A DNA stretch of 64,000 nt from Sphaerolaimus hirsutus (Eukaryota; Nematoda; Chromadorea; Monhysterida; Sphaerolaimidae). The stretch lies in assembly GCA_964036195.1 (NCBI GenBank), contig OZ038452.1:28221785-28285784 (forward strand). The letters are read 5' to 3'. The first letter of the stretch is position 1. Each line of letters opens with the position of its first letter. A program made the position numbers and the translations under genes. Shown here in pieces: positions 23,833-37,600 of this stretch. The notes beneath the pieces were generated by a model. The model ran no database searches. It was not told where the DNA came from and was given only the letters and a program-made list of their open reading frames with translations.

Positions 23833-24316
23833 TGCATCAAACAAAATTTGTTGCGTTTATTGCTACCATAACTTCTGAAATAAATCCCTGGCGCAGGGAT
23901 GTAAAAAGTCATGGTGCTGCTAGTGCCTAAGCCCCAAGCGAAATGTATGCAAATGCGCCATGCTTTTTATTTGGCCTTTGAATAATACTGCCCTTTTAGA
24001 AAGTCATTTTTTCGCGTATCGTTACTGGAATTTTGTTCATGTGGGAGTTTGTTCATGTGGGAGCTGGTTATACTTTACTGACGACACACGTTACAATGAA
24101 ATCTACCATATCCCATCTGAATAAACGAAACAAACATTTAAATTTATTTTTGATCACATCACGTTGTACCACTTTGGGTGAATTTGGTGCACAATTTTTC
24201 AGATGAGAATATTCATCAAAATATGGTATTACTGATTGTATTGCGTTCTTTCCCTTATATAAATCATTTCATCGGAAAGTGCTCAAAAACTCACTGTATT
24301 CACTATTCAGACACAC

Positions 24317-24541
24317 GGATAGTGATGGAAAAGCGCCATGGCGCTGGCGCCTGGCGCTAGCGCCAAAGCAAAAAGCGCCATGGCGCTTTTGACGCTTGGC
24401 GCTAAAACGCTCTGGCGCCATTGGCGCTTGGCGCTGGGATCTGAGAAAGCGCCATGGCGCTTTTGGCGCTTGGCGCCATTTTCTGGTGGCGCTATTGGCG
24501 CCTGGCGCCGGCATTTTAAATAGCGCCAAAAAAGCGCCAAG
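24317..24541. mobile_element. GCGCC hairpin element
   Basis: TAGTGATGGAAAAGCGCC start, closing AGCGCCAAAAAAGCGCCAAG. Closely similar to the reverse-oriented copy at 33478-33698, including the CCGGCATTTTAAAT core. Confidence 0.8.
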
Positions 24542-24693
24542 CATGATTATAAAATTCTTATGATTCAGTGAACATGGACAAGCCAGTTGATAAATTTTGA
24601 GATTAACTGAATAAATTTTGTTAAATATAAGGGTGTAAGGGGACATTTATATTACCTGAATATTGATTAGGTAATATTTGGGGCAAATGAATA

Positions 24694-24810
24694 TACCGTC
24701 TTTCCTCGATATACCACCAGGGGGTTTATTTTTTCCGAGTGCAAATTTTGATGGGGGTATTTTGAGCGGGTGGTTTATTATTTCTCCAGGAATTTTCGTA
24801 AAGTATCATA
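24694..24810. mobile_element. CCGTATT MITE, left fragment
   Basis: TA-CCGTCTTTCCTCGATATACC start and G-tract interior; no right end. Confidence 0.55.
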
Positions 24811-25046
24811 TAAAGAATAAGTATTTACATACCCATAACTGGTATTAAACATGACTAAATGGGATATAATATTTAGGACCTATCATCGTACGGCTGTTTG
24901 GCTGAAAAATAGGTGTATACCTTGGCATTTTAATGATGTAGTGGTTGATTGAACTTTAATGGCAAAAGTTAAATCAACTACTGCGACATCAGCGGTATGT
25001 CACAATTACGAATTGATTATTATATTTACAAACAAAATGCAGAATA

Positions 25047-25274
25047 AAAGTTTTTTTGGCGCTGGCGCTATTGGCGCTGGCGCTATTGGCGCTTGGCGCC
25101 ATCACTCTCTGGCGCCATTGGCGCTTGGCGCTGAGGTTCAGAAAAGCGCCATGGCGCTTTTGGCGCTTGGCGCTATTTTGCTCTGGCGCCATTGGCGCTT
25201 GGCGCTGGGGGTCGGAAAAGCACCATGGCGCTTTTGGCGCTTGGCGCCAAAAGTCTGGCGCTTTTTCCATCACT
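25047..25274. mobile_element. GCGCC hairpin element
   Basis: GGCGCTGGCGCTATTGGCGC start after a T run, CTTTTTCCATCACTAC end. Opposite orientation to 15002-15212 and very similar to it. It lies 180 bp upstream of the transmembrane exon. Confidence 0.8.
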
Positions 25275-25344
25275 ACACACGGATGCCTAGGTATTCACAT
25301 TTGTCCGGCACATTGAGGACAGATAATAATTTCACACTATAAAC

Positions 25345-25452
25345 AACATTGCCCACCCTACACCCTAAACCCTACAAAAACCGTACCTACTCCTTAAACC
25401 CTACAAAAACCCTACACCCTAAACCCTACAAAAACCCTACACCCTACCTTTT
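25345..25452. repeat. Telomere-like CCCTAAA/CCCTACA tandem before a splice acceptor
   Basis: Irregular repeats of CCCTACACCCTAAACCCTAC with AAAAA spacers run up to the TTTTTAG acceptor of the transmembrane exon. They resemble interstitial telomeric sequence and also provide a pyrimidine-rich tract. Confidence 0.7.
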
Positions 25453-25455
25453 TAG

Positions 25456-25653
25456 GGCGCAGAAGAGGGTCACCCCCTAGTGGCGATAGGGATCCTATTT
25501 TTCGGAGTAGCCGGCGGCACCCTTTTGGTCCTTTTCGCTTTAATTTGCTGCAAATATTGCCTGAAAAAGGACGTGATCCAAAGAAGCAGCGTTTACAATG
25601 TGCACAAAAAGGGCGAAAGTTTCAGCGATCCTGGCAAGGGAAATAGAAGGAAG
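25456..25653 (+). CDS. Exon 1 of window: transmembrane segment
   Basis: TTTTTAG acceptor, AAG|GTGGGT donor, phase 0 on both sides. The peptide starts GAEEGHPL, then a roughly 22-residue hydrophobic helix (ILFFGVAGGTLLVLFALI), then CC-KYCLKKD. It defines topology: N-terminal side outside, C-terminal side cytoplasmic. The upstream exon is unknown. Confidence 0.75.
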
Positions 25654-28600
25654 GTGGGTGCGAGTTTAAGGCGCGAGTAAGGCGCTGACGCGCCGGCGAG
25701 CGCCTGATTTTATTGGGGAATTGTATTTTTTGTGGTTTTACATGTGGTAAATATATCATAGGGTTTATTTGTAAACCTCAATAGGAATCCTACTTGGTGC
25801 AACAACTAGGACTCGAAAATTGATGTTTTTCAAACTTTAGTTCGAGTCAAAGTCCCAAATTTTTTCCTGTCGAGTTGGCGAGTCGAGTCGAGTCAAAGAA
25901 AATCGTGCCGCGAGTCCTCAAGTCTCGAGCTAGGCTAAAATCAGGAGTATCGAGTCATATTTTTCATATGTCGAGTCGAGTCAAGTTTCCATCTTTATCC
26001 TCGAGTCACGACCACGAGTCGAGTCAAAGTTCGAGACCTACAAACAACCCTCAACCCATATCAGGCACCAGACAAAGAAATTGCCAGTTTCCAACCACAG
26101 AACCAAACACCTACAACAATTCAAAATCCAAACACACCAGCAAAAATGGTGGCAGCTGGCCTCGAACCTGTGCCAGCAATTTCTGCCAAAATTATGGCTC
26201 AACCTGGAGTCATGTCACCAGGAATTATTGGTGCCATTGGTGCCGCAGATGGCACCAGTGATGGCACCAATAAAAAGCAAAAAGTGCAGCTGCAGCAAAC
26301 CGTTGAAGTTGAGAATTTGACTGAGAAAATGGTCAGGGAGAATGGCAGGAGAAATGGGAAGAGGTCATTTTTGTGCTTTTCGTTTATTCAAAAAAATTCT
26401 GCTGGCCGTGTTGTTTGTGTGTTTCTTGCAAGATTTCACCATAATTTGAGGATTAAATGCACCTTCCGTATTACCTCGAGTCGAATTGTTCCCCCTTGAA
26501 TTAAGCCCCCTCGAATTACCCCCCTTAAGTTGGGCTGACGAAATAAGTAGAAGAAAATTGGTTCATTATTCAGATGACGTACGGTAAATTTTACTGCAAG
26601 GTGTGATGTGAATACAGTTGTAAAAATTGAACCACCGTAAAATCAAATAATCTTTTTTTAAACTACAGATCAGCATCGGAGAGACGTCCCATGCGCACCT
26701 ACAACCCCCCATTGCAACCTGGTTTACCCAATGTCGGTAGCAACGGTACCACGAATGTACCACTTTTGCCTGCCACAGCACTGGTGAATGGTTGCGGCGT
26801 GGCACCAGGTGCACAGCAACGTGGCAGGTTGGCAGTCAGCAATGAAGACATTATGACATTGCAAAGTTGGTTCCTTTTGATTGGTTTAGTTGTTGTGTGG
26901 TTTGAATCTTCTTTTTTAAAACATTCATTTCTCCGAGTGGCTACGCATTAAAAAATTATCAGTTGTGAAAAAAGTCACTAATTAAAGGGCTTGAACCTGT
27001 ATAAAATTTGAATTATCAAGGATTGTCAAAAAATCATTATTACTTTTCGTTCTAAAAATTAAATGAACAATACTATAGCAAAGAAAAAAACACACAGACC
27101 ACGGACAGATGCAACAAAAGCAATTTCTACATGACAGGCTTGTTCAAAATGTCAGGTAAATCACATGGGTAGTTATCATTTTCCCTCCTCTTAGCGATTA
27201 ATTTGACAATTTTTATGACAAAAGTTACTTTTACTGGATTGTGCCTACACACACTAGCTTTCAACCGAAATTCCGAACACACATAAATAACCTACGAAGT
27301 TTCCATTTGAATTCGAGTTTACCGAAATGAGTTATTTTTGATCCTCATCAAATGCAGTTACATTCTGGGTGACTTAAATGCATTCAAAGCTGATTTGTGA
27401 GTTTTCAAAATTTCAGTTGTTTCAGTTGAAAACTGGTACTGCGTGTAAGTCCCAACGCTAAATTTAGTTTCTGAACAAACTCTCTACTTAGTATTTATTA
27501 TATAAGAAAGTTATTTTAAGGTCTACAATTGTACGAACACATGGTAAAATATAGTGAACCATTTTCAATTCAATATGATTGAAACAGCTGTTTGAATTTA
27601 CCGCAATTTCATTTTCTCGAATTTCAAGTCACATCTTTCGTGTATAATATTGAAATGCACAAATGTGTTTTACCTCGTTGATGGAAAAGTTTACGTTTTG
27701 TATAGAGTCCATCAAAATAAATATGTGATGAACCACAGTCAATTTTTGTTTGGAATACTTAGGCATTTACCGTATTTACTCGAATAATTCCCCCCACTTG
27801 AATAATTCCCCCACTCGAATAATTCCCCCTGTTAGGCGAGTGAAGAAAAAATAATTCCCCCACTTGAATAATTCCCCCCCCCCAATGATGGAAGGTAGTT
27901 AATGCACATTTATTTCAAAAACAATGGATGAAGCCAACCCAAGCAAAAGAACTGTGTGTGGTTTGATTCACTGAATGCAAATGCAGTACATCCAGTGTTC
28001 AAAGATGCAAGTGTGCACTACCAATGGAAACAGGATGTGTATTTAATGTGATAGAAACATGGCTAAAAATTTTACGAAATAAAAATCCCCCCACTTGAAT
28101 AATTCCCCCCCTTGAATAGTTCTCCCTCAAAAATGTCTGACGCAAAAATAATTCCCCGGGGGAATTATTCGAGTAAATACGGTACTTTGCAGATACCGTA
28201 TTTCCTCGAAATACCCCCCGTCCCGAAATACCCCCCTCAAAATGGCGACTATGAAATAATTACCCACCCCCTCGAAATACCCCCCTCAAATTGCGTGTAC
28301 AGAGAATGTACATGCCAAAACTGTGGTTTGTGATCTGGCAATGTGGAATATAGGTATGTTAAAACAATGACTGTGTAACGTCAGAACAGGGTTTACACCA
28401 TCTACATACTAAAATAACTGTATAGACCCTTATACATGGTGCTTATTGTCGCATTTTTCGACGTCTGCCTACGTGACAACCAACATTTTAGTACTGGGGG
28501 TTCAAAAAATTTCTGGCGAAATAATAAGCCCCCCCCCCCCTCGAAATACCCCTCTCGTTTAACCCCCCCCCCCTCAAAATTCTCGCTCTGAAACAATCAC

Positions 28601-31600
28601 CCCCGGGGGGTATTTCGAGGAAATACGGTATGCATAAAATGCGATGTATTGTATTATGCGTCTTGTAGTGCTCATGAAACCCCCCCAGCAAAAACGCTGC
28701 TTTTAGCCGCTTTTCTAGTCTGAGAAAACATAGACAAAAACAAAAAATTTCCATGTTTTTTGGCTTCTTATTTTTTATCTTAGCGACTTTCCGACTACAT
28801 GGTTCGGCAAAATTCTGGGACTTAGGCGGTTCCGGTCCCGATTCAAATAAATTTCTGTTCCCAGTCCAACAAAACTTGTGCCGTTAAAAATTAAACCCTA
28901 CCCGTGACGCCATTTAAAAATGGCGCCAAATGCATTGGTGCCATTGTAGTGTACTTAACGGCGCCATTTTCCTGGCAATTTTCCATCGCTACACGCGACA
29001 AATGACTGCTAGCGAATCAAATTACCTAGGTACACTCATAAAACATCTGACATTTCCAGATACGTAAATCTCACTTGTCACACAGGCAAACGTCGAACAA
29101 TTCCAGTCTAGAAAATCCTCAACACTTGGCGATTTCTCCCACATTGAAGCATTCGTCGTTGGATAGAGAAAATTATCAAAATTCCTATCAAAATAGCGCC
29201 GCGGCGCCGCAGTCATTTTGGCGGCAAAATCAAAGCGGCGTTCAGAATAATTCTAATTTGAGGGTGCAACAAGCTTGGCCCTACGCCAGGTGCTAATCGC
29301 AGACATTGTAAAATGCCCTGTAAAATGTCAAATGACATGCAAAATGTCAATAGTCATGTAAAATGCTCTGCAAAATGACAACCTTCCCCAACCGAGTTGC
29401 CGTTTTTCCGTTTTGTTGCATTTTACATGGCTTTTGACACTTTGCATGACATTTGACATTTTACAAGACATTTTACAGGGTCTGAGACTGCCCACAGATT
29501 GAGTGCGGAATGGATGCTGGAAAGGGGCGCAAATCTACTCACAATTGGGGCCAGTGAGGTGAGATTTATAGACGATAACTGTCAGACAAGCGAGGAAAAA
29601 AAAATTCCCCCTTTAATAATTCCACCTTTAGGGATATCGTCAATTTGTTGTATCAAGTTTGAACAAAATTGGTCATTTAGGGTAATTCGAGTACCTATAA
29701 AAGATTTATACCATTTTGCGAAAAATGAACGTTTGCTGCCCGTAATTCAAGTTTCAAATTGTTGTGAAAAGTGCGAATATAACACAAACGATAAATCCTG
29801 TGCCATTCACATGCACGAGCATCAAAGTCTAAACTTTTTTTATCAATCTCACTCAAAAGTTATGCCAGACGCTTAATTCTCCCTCTTTCCAATCAGATAT
29901 ACAACATGCCTACGGATGGCATTAAAAGTCCCAACAGGACCGGTTATGGCAGTATCGACAATCAACACATGTCAAATCCAGTGGCTGCGTGCAACAGAAA
30001 CCTGACAAAAGTCCAATATGCATCACCAGGAACCTGTCAGCAGCCATATGTCAGCAATGTCGCTGGCGCCAGCAGGCCACCTTTGCAAAAACAGAGGGCC
30101 AGTCTGGGACCGCCGGGGTTTCATGGACCCGGTAAGTGCCATGCTAAGTGATCAATTTCAAACAAACTTTCAAGTGAACTGAAAAGTGTCAAGTGGCAAT
30201 TTTCCAATAGATTTCCCACTTTGCACTTTTGAAAGATGCCATGGTGCCATTTTGAAACCACACTAGCTCAATACCCCCCTCCCAGCACGCCAGTCGCGCA
30301 CCCCCAGCACTTCATTGGAGGGCCACAGCCCCATGGAGACCCTGCCGCAGTCTGGCAGACTTGTACTGGACAAAACTTCCCCCGTGCACGCGCACCCCAG
30401 CACGCATCTGGGCACTGTGGTCGGTTGGGGGCAGGGGTTGATAGGTGTGATGCAGTAGGGGGTGATGGTTGTTGTGTGACATTTTACATGTCATTTGACA
30501 CTTTACACTTTACAGGGTTCGGGACTGTTACCCGTGTGGCAAATTTGTGTTGAGACAGGCACCAACCCAAAAAGTGATTGAATATTTTCCACCATCAAAA
30601 ACATTAACTAAAATTATCAATTCTGAATATTTACATTTTCATTTATTACAAACCATTTCAGCTGAACAACAACATAATGGAGGGGCACTCGCCCTACCAG
30701 CAAATGCCCTACAACAGTCCCCTACAAGTGCCCCTGGCCCAAACGCAAAGCCAGGGAGTGACCAGGTGCCAGTTCCGCAAGTGGAGAAGAAAAACCTATT
30801 TGAGAAGTGTTAAGTGAAATTAGAAGTAAAATGAGACGTGTGAAGTGAATGAGTAGTAAAATGAGAAGTGTGAAATAATTGAAAAGTAAAAAGTTATCTT
30901 AACATTTTACATTTCACTTAACTTCCCACTTCTCAAATAGTTTTTTACTTCTCCACTTGAGGCACTGGCCCCAGGAACCCTTGCATGTCAGCGATTGGAG
31001 ACCAAAGATCTGCGCCTGTGCAGCTGGCCCAGCTGGCCAGGCAGATGGCTGTGGTGCAGCAGCACGAGCCAGCTGGGGTCGATGGCAGGTGTCTGTATGT
31101 GCCTGGACATAGGTGTGTTTGTGCCTGTTGGTTGTTAGTGTTGAAAAAATTTTTGTGGGAAATTTAGATTTCAAAATATCAGTGAATTTATTTTGATAAA
31201 TATAATCTTTATTTGTATTTTTTTCTCCAAAATTTTCGAGAGAGATTTCATAATATTTATCTTTTGAAAAATTTCTGAGATTATATTAGCTCAAAATGAA
31301 TGCCTGAAACCTGTTTGAATGCCACTGGTGATGGTAAATACATCATGTATGCAATGTTTACATGATGTAGTAATTGCTGCCAATTCGCATTGCAGCTACA
31401 CATATTTTATTCTGCTGCTCAATTAGCAAACTTATCTTTGGTAATCTCAATCAATAAACTTTTCCAAACTGATTATAAAATATCCATCAAACTCACACTT
31501 TCTAACTCACCAGACGCAACAAAACCCACACCACCCTCATAACCCCCCCATTCAGAAATTCCCATTCTTGGGACACCCCCGGCACATGCCCAACCAGCAC

Positions 31601-34600
31601 GAGCCCAAACAACATGGCGCCCTACCAGAACCAAAGCCGCGTGCACCACGCCCAGTGCGCGCCCGGCGAGAACTTCGACAACGTGGACAGATTCCTGACA
31701 TTGGTGCAGTTGAGGGAACGAGTGAACGATAGGTACAAGCAGACTGGCGAGAGAAGAATGCTGCCGAAATTGCCAGTGGTTGGTTTGGAAAACTCTTTAA
31801 AAAAATTTGCGAAATATTTTTCATAATATTCTGCTGGCGCGACATCGACCAAGACATCAGTAATTTTGGGCACATACTTTGTGATCTGCCGGGTATATAT
31901 CAAATGACATTTTCTCCTCTGATAGAAAGGCGGGTTTCCAATACAAAGGCGTTTCCAATAGAACAGTGGGTGTAAAACTGTAGGGCGCTCTTCTATTAGA
32001 AGAAAAACGATATTTAAAATGTCTATCTGAGAAAAATTACAAATTACAAATAACTCATGACATAATGTAATTACAAAATTTGTTTCGTTGTTTCTGCATT
32101 CATCAAATCACACACTATTTTACATCTCATAGACTGCCACGGAAGACATCAGTGCAGTTGGCACAGTGCCAATACCACCAACCTACAGTAATCCAGTGAA
32201 TATGACACCACAGACTGGCGTTGCAATTGGTTATAGTTCACAACAAATGAAGGACCCTTTTACGAGGCCCAACGCATTGGTTAGATGATGAATTGACTTT
32301 TTTATGTTGCACTATTTCACATATTTCAACAAGTTTCTAAAGAAGTTTTTCAAAAATCATTTTCCAGCCCGCTTTGAGGCAGTTGAGCGTCCAGACGACG
32401 CCATTGGTGCAGCAAACGTCTTTGTCTCTGTCTCCGCAAAACCTCCCGTTGCCGTCCAGTTGGTTTACCGTATTTCCTCGAAATACCCCCCGGGGGGTGA
32501 TTTTTTCATAGTGCTCCCGAGAGGGGGGGGGGGGGTTAAACGAGGGGGGGAATTCGAGGGGGGGGTTATTGTTTCACAGGAAAATTTTTGAAATCCTAGT
32601 ACAAAATCATGGTTTGTGATGTGCGCTGGGGTAGAAAATTGCATCAATAACTGACATGTATCAACTCCTGTATACTAATATTAGTACGTAGATTCTCTTC
32701 TCTGTAAACGTAATCCTTCTCGGTACGAAAACACTGTTCTCACGTGTAGTGATGGAAAAAGAGCCAGGCTTTCGGCGCCAAGCGCCAAAAGAGCCAAAAG
32801 CGCCATGGCGCTTTTCTGACCCCGGCGTCAAGCGCCAATGGCGCCAGAGCAAAATGGCGCCAAGCGCCAAAAGCGCCATGGCGCTTTTATGAACCTCAGC
32901 GCCAAGCGCCAATGGCGCCATAGGGTAATGGCGCCAAGCGCCAATAGCGCCAGCGCCAAAAAAATTGTTCTACAATTTGATGGTAGAAAAATGAGTGCAT
33001 AACTGTGAGTGACGTACTGCTGAAGTCATAGTAGTCTATTGAACTTTTTTGCCCATTCAAACAACCACTAAATCGGGGCAAAATTTCTCAAATAATCGCT
33101 CTGGAGAGATACATATCTGGTCGATTTGGGGTGGGGGGCTCGAGGGATAGTAGCCTAAAATTTAGCCTCAGGTTAGATAGATAGCTGAGCGGCCCGGGAA
33201 TAGATAGATAGCTGGAGCATTTGTTGGGGGGGGGAAACCCCGCCCCCCTCCAACCCCCGCCAGACTGAACCCCTGATTTAGACTGCATGAAAGAATTAGG
33301 AGCAAAGCACAAAAGGGGATTTACCGCGATTTTAACACCTCTGCTTTTATTCAATGTATGCATCTATTTATATAAAGTCTACCCTAATATTTATCAATAT
33401 TTATTCAGTTGCCTCAAAATTGATCAACTGCAGTGTCGATTACACCGTATTATAAAAAAAATTTTTATTATCATGACTGGCGCTTTTTTGGCGACATTTA
33501 AAATGCCGGCGCCAGGCGCCAATAGCGTCACCAGAAAATGGCGCCAAGCGCCAAAAGCGCCATGGCGCTTTCTCAGACCCCAGCGCCAAGCACCAATGGC
33601 GCCAGAGCGTTTTAGCGCCAAGCGCCAAAACGCCATGGCGCTTTTTGCTTTGGCGCTGGCGCCAGGCGCCAGCGCCATGGCGCTTTTCCATCACTACTCA
33701 CGTGATTCCAACATTGTTTTAACGTGTGTTCTGCACTACGCAGAACACAAACTGCAGTATTTGTCATGTACGTTCTCTTTACACTCAATCTGGGGGGGGG
33801 TATTTCGAAGGGGGGGGGGGTGATTGTTTCATAGTGGTCTCGAGAGGGGGGAGGGGGTCAAACAAAGGGGGGGGGGTATTTCGAGGGGGGGGGGTATTTC
33901 GAGGAAATACGGTAGTTAGAATTGCACAAGAAATATTTTACAATAAGATTGTCGGAAAATTTGTGAAGTCAGATAGGGTTACTTTTTAACACGAAATCGT
34001 GTTTAACTTGCGGTAATATTTACAAATACATTTGTCAGATGTACAGTCTTTTTTACGTTTTCTCGGATACCCGGGTAAATGTGCCAGGAAAGAATAACAC
34101 AGGGTAATGGTATTTTTGGAAAACTTTAATGTAAATGCAAGCTAAAACCCCCGAAATACCCGGGTATTTCGGGTAAACGTAAAAACTTTTTCGCACCTCT
34201 GGAATAATGAGAAAAAGAAATACCCGAGGCAGAACTTTTCGGATTGACGCTTGCAGTGAAGCGCCATTTTTGTCATTGCGTCATTTTGTGGCCATTTTCC
34301 ATCACAAATTTACAAGCAACAAAAAAAAATCGCAGCGTCTCCGCAAATGCCTAGTCGGGCGCATTCGATGGACCGTCCCAGGAATTTGCCAATTTACAAT
34401 GCGAAGAATGAAAATGGTCAAAATTTTGTAGAAAATGGTCAAAAATTGCACAGTGTGCCGGGGGAAATCGACGTTCAGAGTTGCAAAATGTTGTGGGGAT
34501 TGAGGGAGACATTTGAGAACACGTTTGACATCGACGACTGCGGAAGTGACGTTGTAAGTAAATGTGATCGTAGGACACTTTTTCACAGCTTTTCTATAAA

Positions 34601-37600
34601 TGGAGAAGTGACAAGAAAAGTGACAAGCTAAAAGTTGAGTTGAGTGACACTTAGGTCAAAGTGTAAATTAAAGTGTCAAAGGTCATGTAAAATGTCATTC
34701 AAATTTGTTAAATGTCATGCAAAATGTCAAAAATTCAGTAATAATACCGTAAATTAATTATTCAAAAATTGAATGTACCTATTTTAAGGAAGTTTTCATC
34801 ATTACAAAAACGAATTCATCATGTCAACTTTCAGGAGGACAAATTCAATAACCCCAGTTCGAGCACGAGTGTCAGCGCATACACAAAGGATAGTGAATTC
34901 AATCAGAGTATGGAGGCATCGTCCAGCGCTGGCAACCTGCCAAACTTGCCTAATCGCTCGCAGCAAATTAGGTGAGATGCGACTTTTTCTATTGTGGTGT
35001 GGATATAATCAATTGACACTACGCAAGCAAACTACTTTGTATTTCTTCCAATAGAATTTCACAACTCCAATAGAAGAGAACCTCCAATACCGTATTTCTT
35101 CCAATAGAATGGCATACCTCCAATAGAACGGCACCTCCAATAGAACGGCAGGTTTTGCCACTTTTTTACACCCACAAAAAGAATAAAACGGCAGCCTCCA
35201 ATAGATAGACACCTCGAATAGAACGGCGGGTAGAAATTACGTTGAACGAGTGCCAAAACACAAAATTTGGAAAATTGGTGGTGCGAGCGAACATCCAGGG
35301 TGTTCAGAACTACGATTCAGGGGTTGTTTTCGGATTTGATTTTGTTTAAATTGATGCTCTGAGTTGAAAATTTCGCTCATGTCTCACTAAAATACTAGGT
35401 TCAAATGAAAATCGTGTGAAAAAGTTTGACGAAAAAAATAGAACGGCAGCCTCCAATAGAACGGCAGGTAAAAAAGTTGACGAAAAAGATAGAACGGCGC
35501 CGTTCTATTAGAAGAAATACGGTAGCAGGTTTTGGCACTTTTGTCCATGGAAAAAATATATTTTGGCGTCCAATAGAACGGCATCTCCAATAGAACGGCC
35601 ATTTTTATACATCCAAATACGGCAATTTATTCAGTTCGAACGGCCCCTTTTCTCAGCCCCGGACCCGCATCTCATACGACGAGTTTCGAATCGAATACCG
35701 ACGCCATTTGCGCCGATGAGAAGCAGGGAAGCGGGAAAAATAAAAGCGGCAATCAGCATAGGCGCAGTAGCACGTTTTTGGAGCCCCCTGGCCATAAATT
35801 GAGTTTGGAGGCGAAAAGGCAGAAGTATAAGTGAGTGCATTTTGGGGGCACTTTTGGGATCAGATCAGTAATAGCGCCGTGGCAAAAAAATTTCGGCTGC
35901 CGGAAAATGAAAAGCGAAAAGGTAAAAAAAAATTGCTACGGGAAGACAGAAACGGAAAACAAAAGTTGTCACCGTATGCAAGACTCGAAATCCTTTACGC
36001 TTTTTACACCACTAGTAAGACGTGTGGTTCTACACACCCCATAAAAGGGCCCCCTGATTACAATAGCATTTTTTGATCCGAATCACCATATATATCCAGA
36101 GTTGTTGAAAGTACTGAACTTTTTCAAAAGTAAACGTAAACGTAAAGTATTTATTTTTTACTCACATGTGCGTACAGAAAACGTAAAGTATTTATTTTTT
36201 AATTTTACTCATGAGTAAATGTGAGTAAATTACTTTTGTCGCCAGAAAACAAAAAGTGGGTATTTTTGAGAAATTTTGCCTCAATTTTCGCTCAAAATCA
36301 CTACATTTTGAACTTTTTCAGCATTAAATTAGATAGTTAATGTGTTTTTGCCTATTTTTATGCTATTTTGGATATTTTGTCCATATTTTAAGCTTCTCTC
36401 CCTTTGGATCCTTTATGGCTTGAAAAGGCCTATTAAAAAGCCTGTTTGAAATACGTTTTCTGTGCTCACATACTTTCAAAAAGTACGCGAGTAAGTGAGT
36501 ACCGGTATTTTTTCAGGAGGAAACGTAAATGTATTTACGCAGTACTCGAGTATCCGTATTTGTCAAGTAAACGTAAATACGTTTTAACAACTACGTATTT
36601 ATCACCCAGATCGCTCTACGAACGGCGTCGCATGGCTCTGCGCCGCGCTCTAGTGGATGGCTCAGTGGACACTTCCATGGACGACTCGTCATTCAACACT
36701 TCCTATGGGGATAGTGTCACTAAAGATTCGACTGCTGTTGGCACGGTGCCAGGTGGGTACTGGGTAGCTTGTCTGATTCGGTTATGGTAGACTGAGAGTG
36801 TGAAGAGTACCTAGTGATGGAGAAAGCTCCAGGAGCACCATGGCACTTTTCCGAACCTCAGCGCTAAGTGCCAATAATGGTGCCAGAGCAAGATAGTGCC
36901 TAGCACCAGAAGCACCATAGTGCTTTTTTGCTTTGGCGCTAACATTTTGTTCTTGGTACGGTGCCATGCAAAAATCGCACCAAGCGCCAAAAAAGCCATG
37001 GCGCCTTTTGTGTGTGAAGCGTTCAGCACCAATTGCGCCACAGCAAAATCGCGCGAAGTGCCAAAAGCGCCATGGCGCATTTTCATTTGGCGCTAGCGCC
37101 ATGGCGCTTTTTCATCACTAGTGAAGAAGCGTGGAACGAATAGTAAATGGACCAAAATTCTATTGAAATGACACATTTTCGGCCAGTCCAACTCGTTCAT
37201 CAGATCCCCAATAAAACTTACTTACCTACCTAATTATGATTGGCACCTAATCTCTGCATACTTTTGGAGGTTTGAAGGATTGTATTTATGTCTTATATCT
37301 TGTGTTGGGTTGGTATTAAAAATGTATTCTTTACCTGCAGCAAAAAGTATATCTTTGGGGGAAAAATTCTTGAATTTTTTCTATGCATTTTCCACTGTGA
37401 AAATCGTTTTCATTTTATTTACGTTGTAAATACTCGATCATCAATGCTTCTGCTACCCATCAAGTTAAATCGCTTTGCCCAACCTCACAGGTACCAAAGG
37501 TGGCAGCCAAGTGCCAAGTGACCAAACGACACAGGGCAAACTGACACACAACGAAACGGCTCCTGGCAGACTTCCACCTGTCCCAGTTTTGCCTATTTCC

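Larger units (their letters stand above)
26830..29055. other. Long intron 3, mostly repeats
   Basis: It holds a CACTAGTTTTC-type MITE (27243-27445), two tandem complete CCGTATT MITEs (27770-28628) and a degenerate GGCGCC element (28905-29000). No additional exon is convincing. Confidence 0.5.

Noticed and set aside
30236-30553. Frame AQYPPPSTPVAHPQHF for exon 7
   Set aside because: It needs the weaker TAG acceptor and does not reach exon 8 in phase; the CCCAG acceptor gives a Ser/Thr/Pro frame consistent on both sides.
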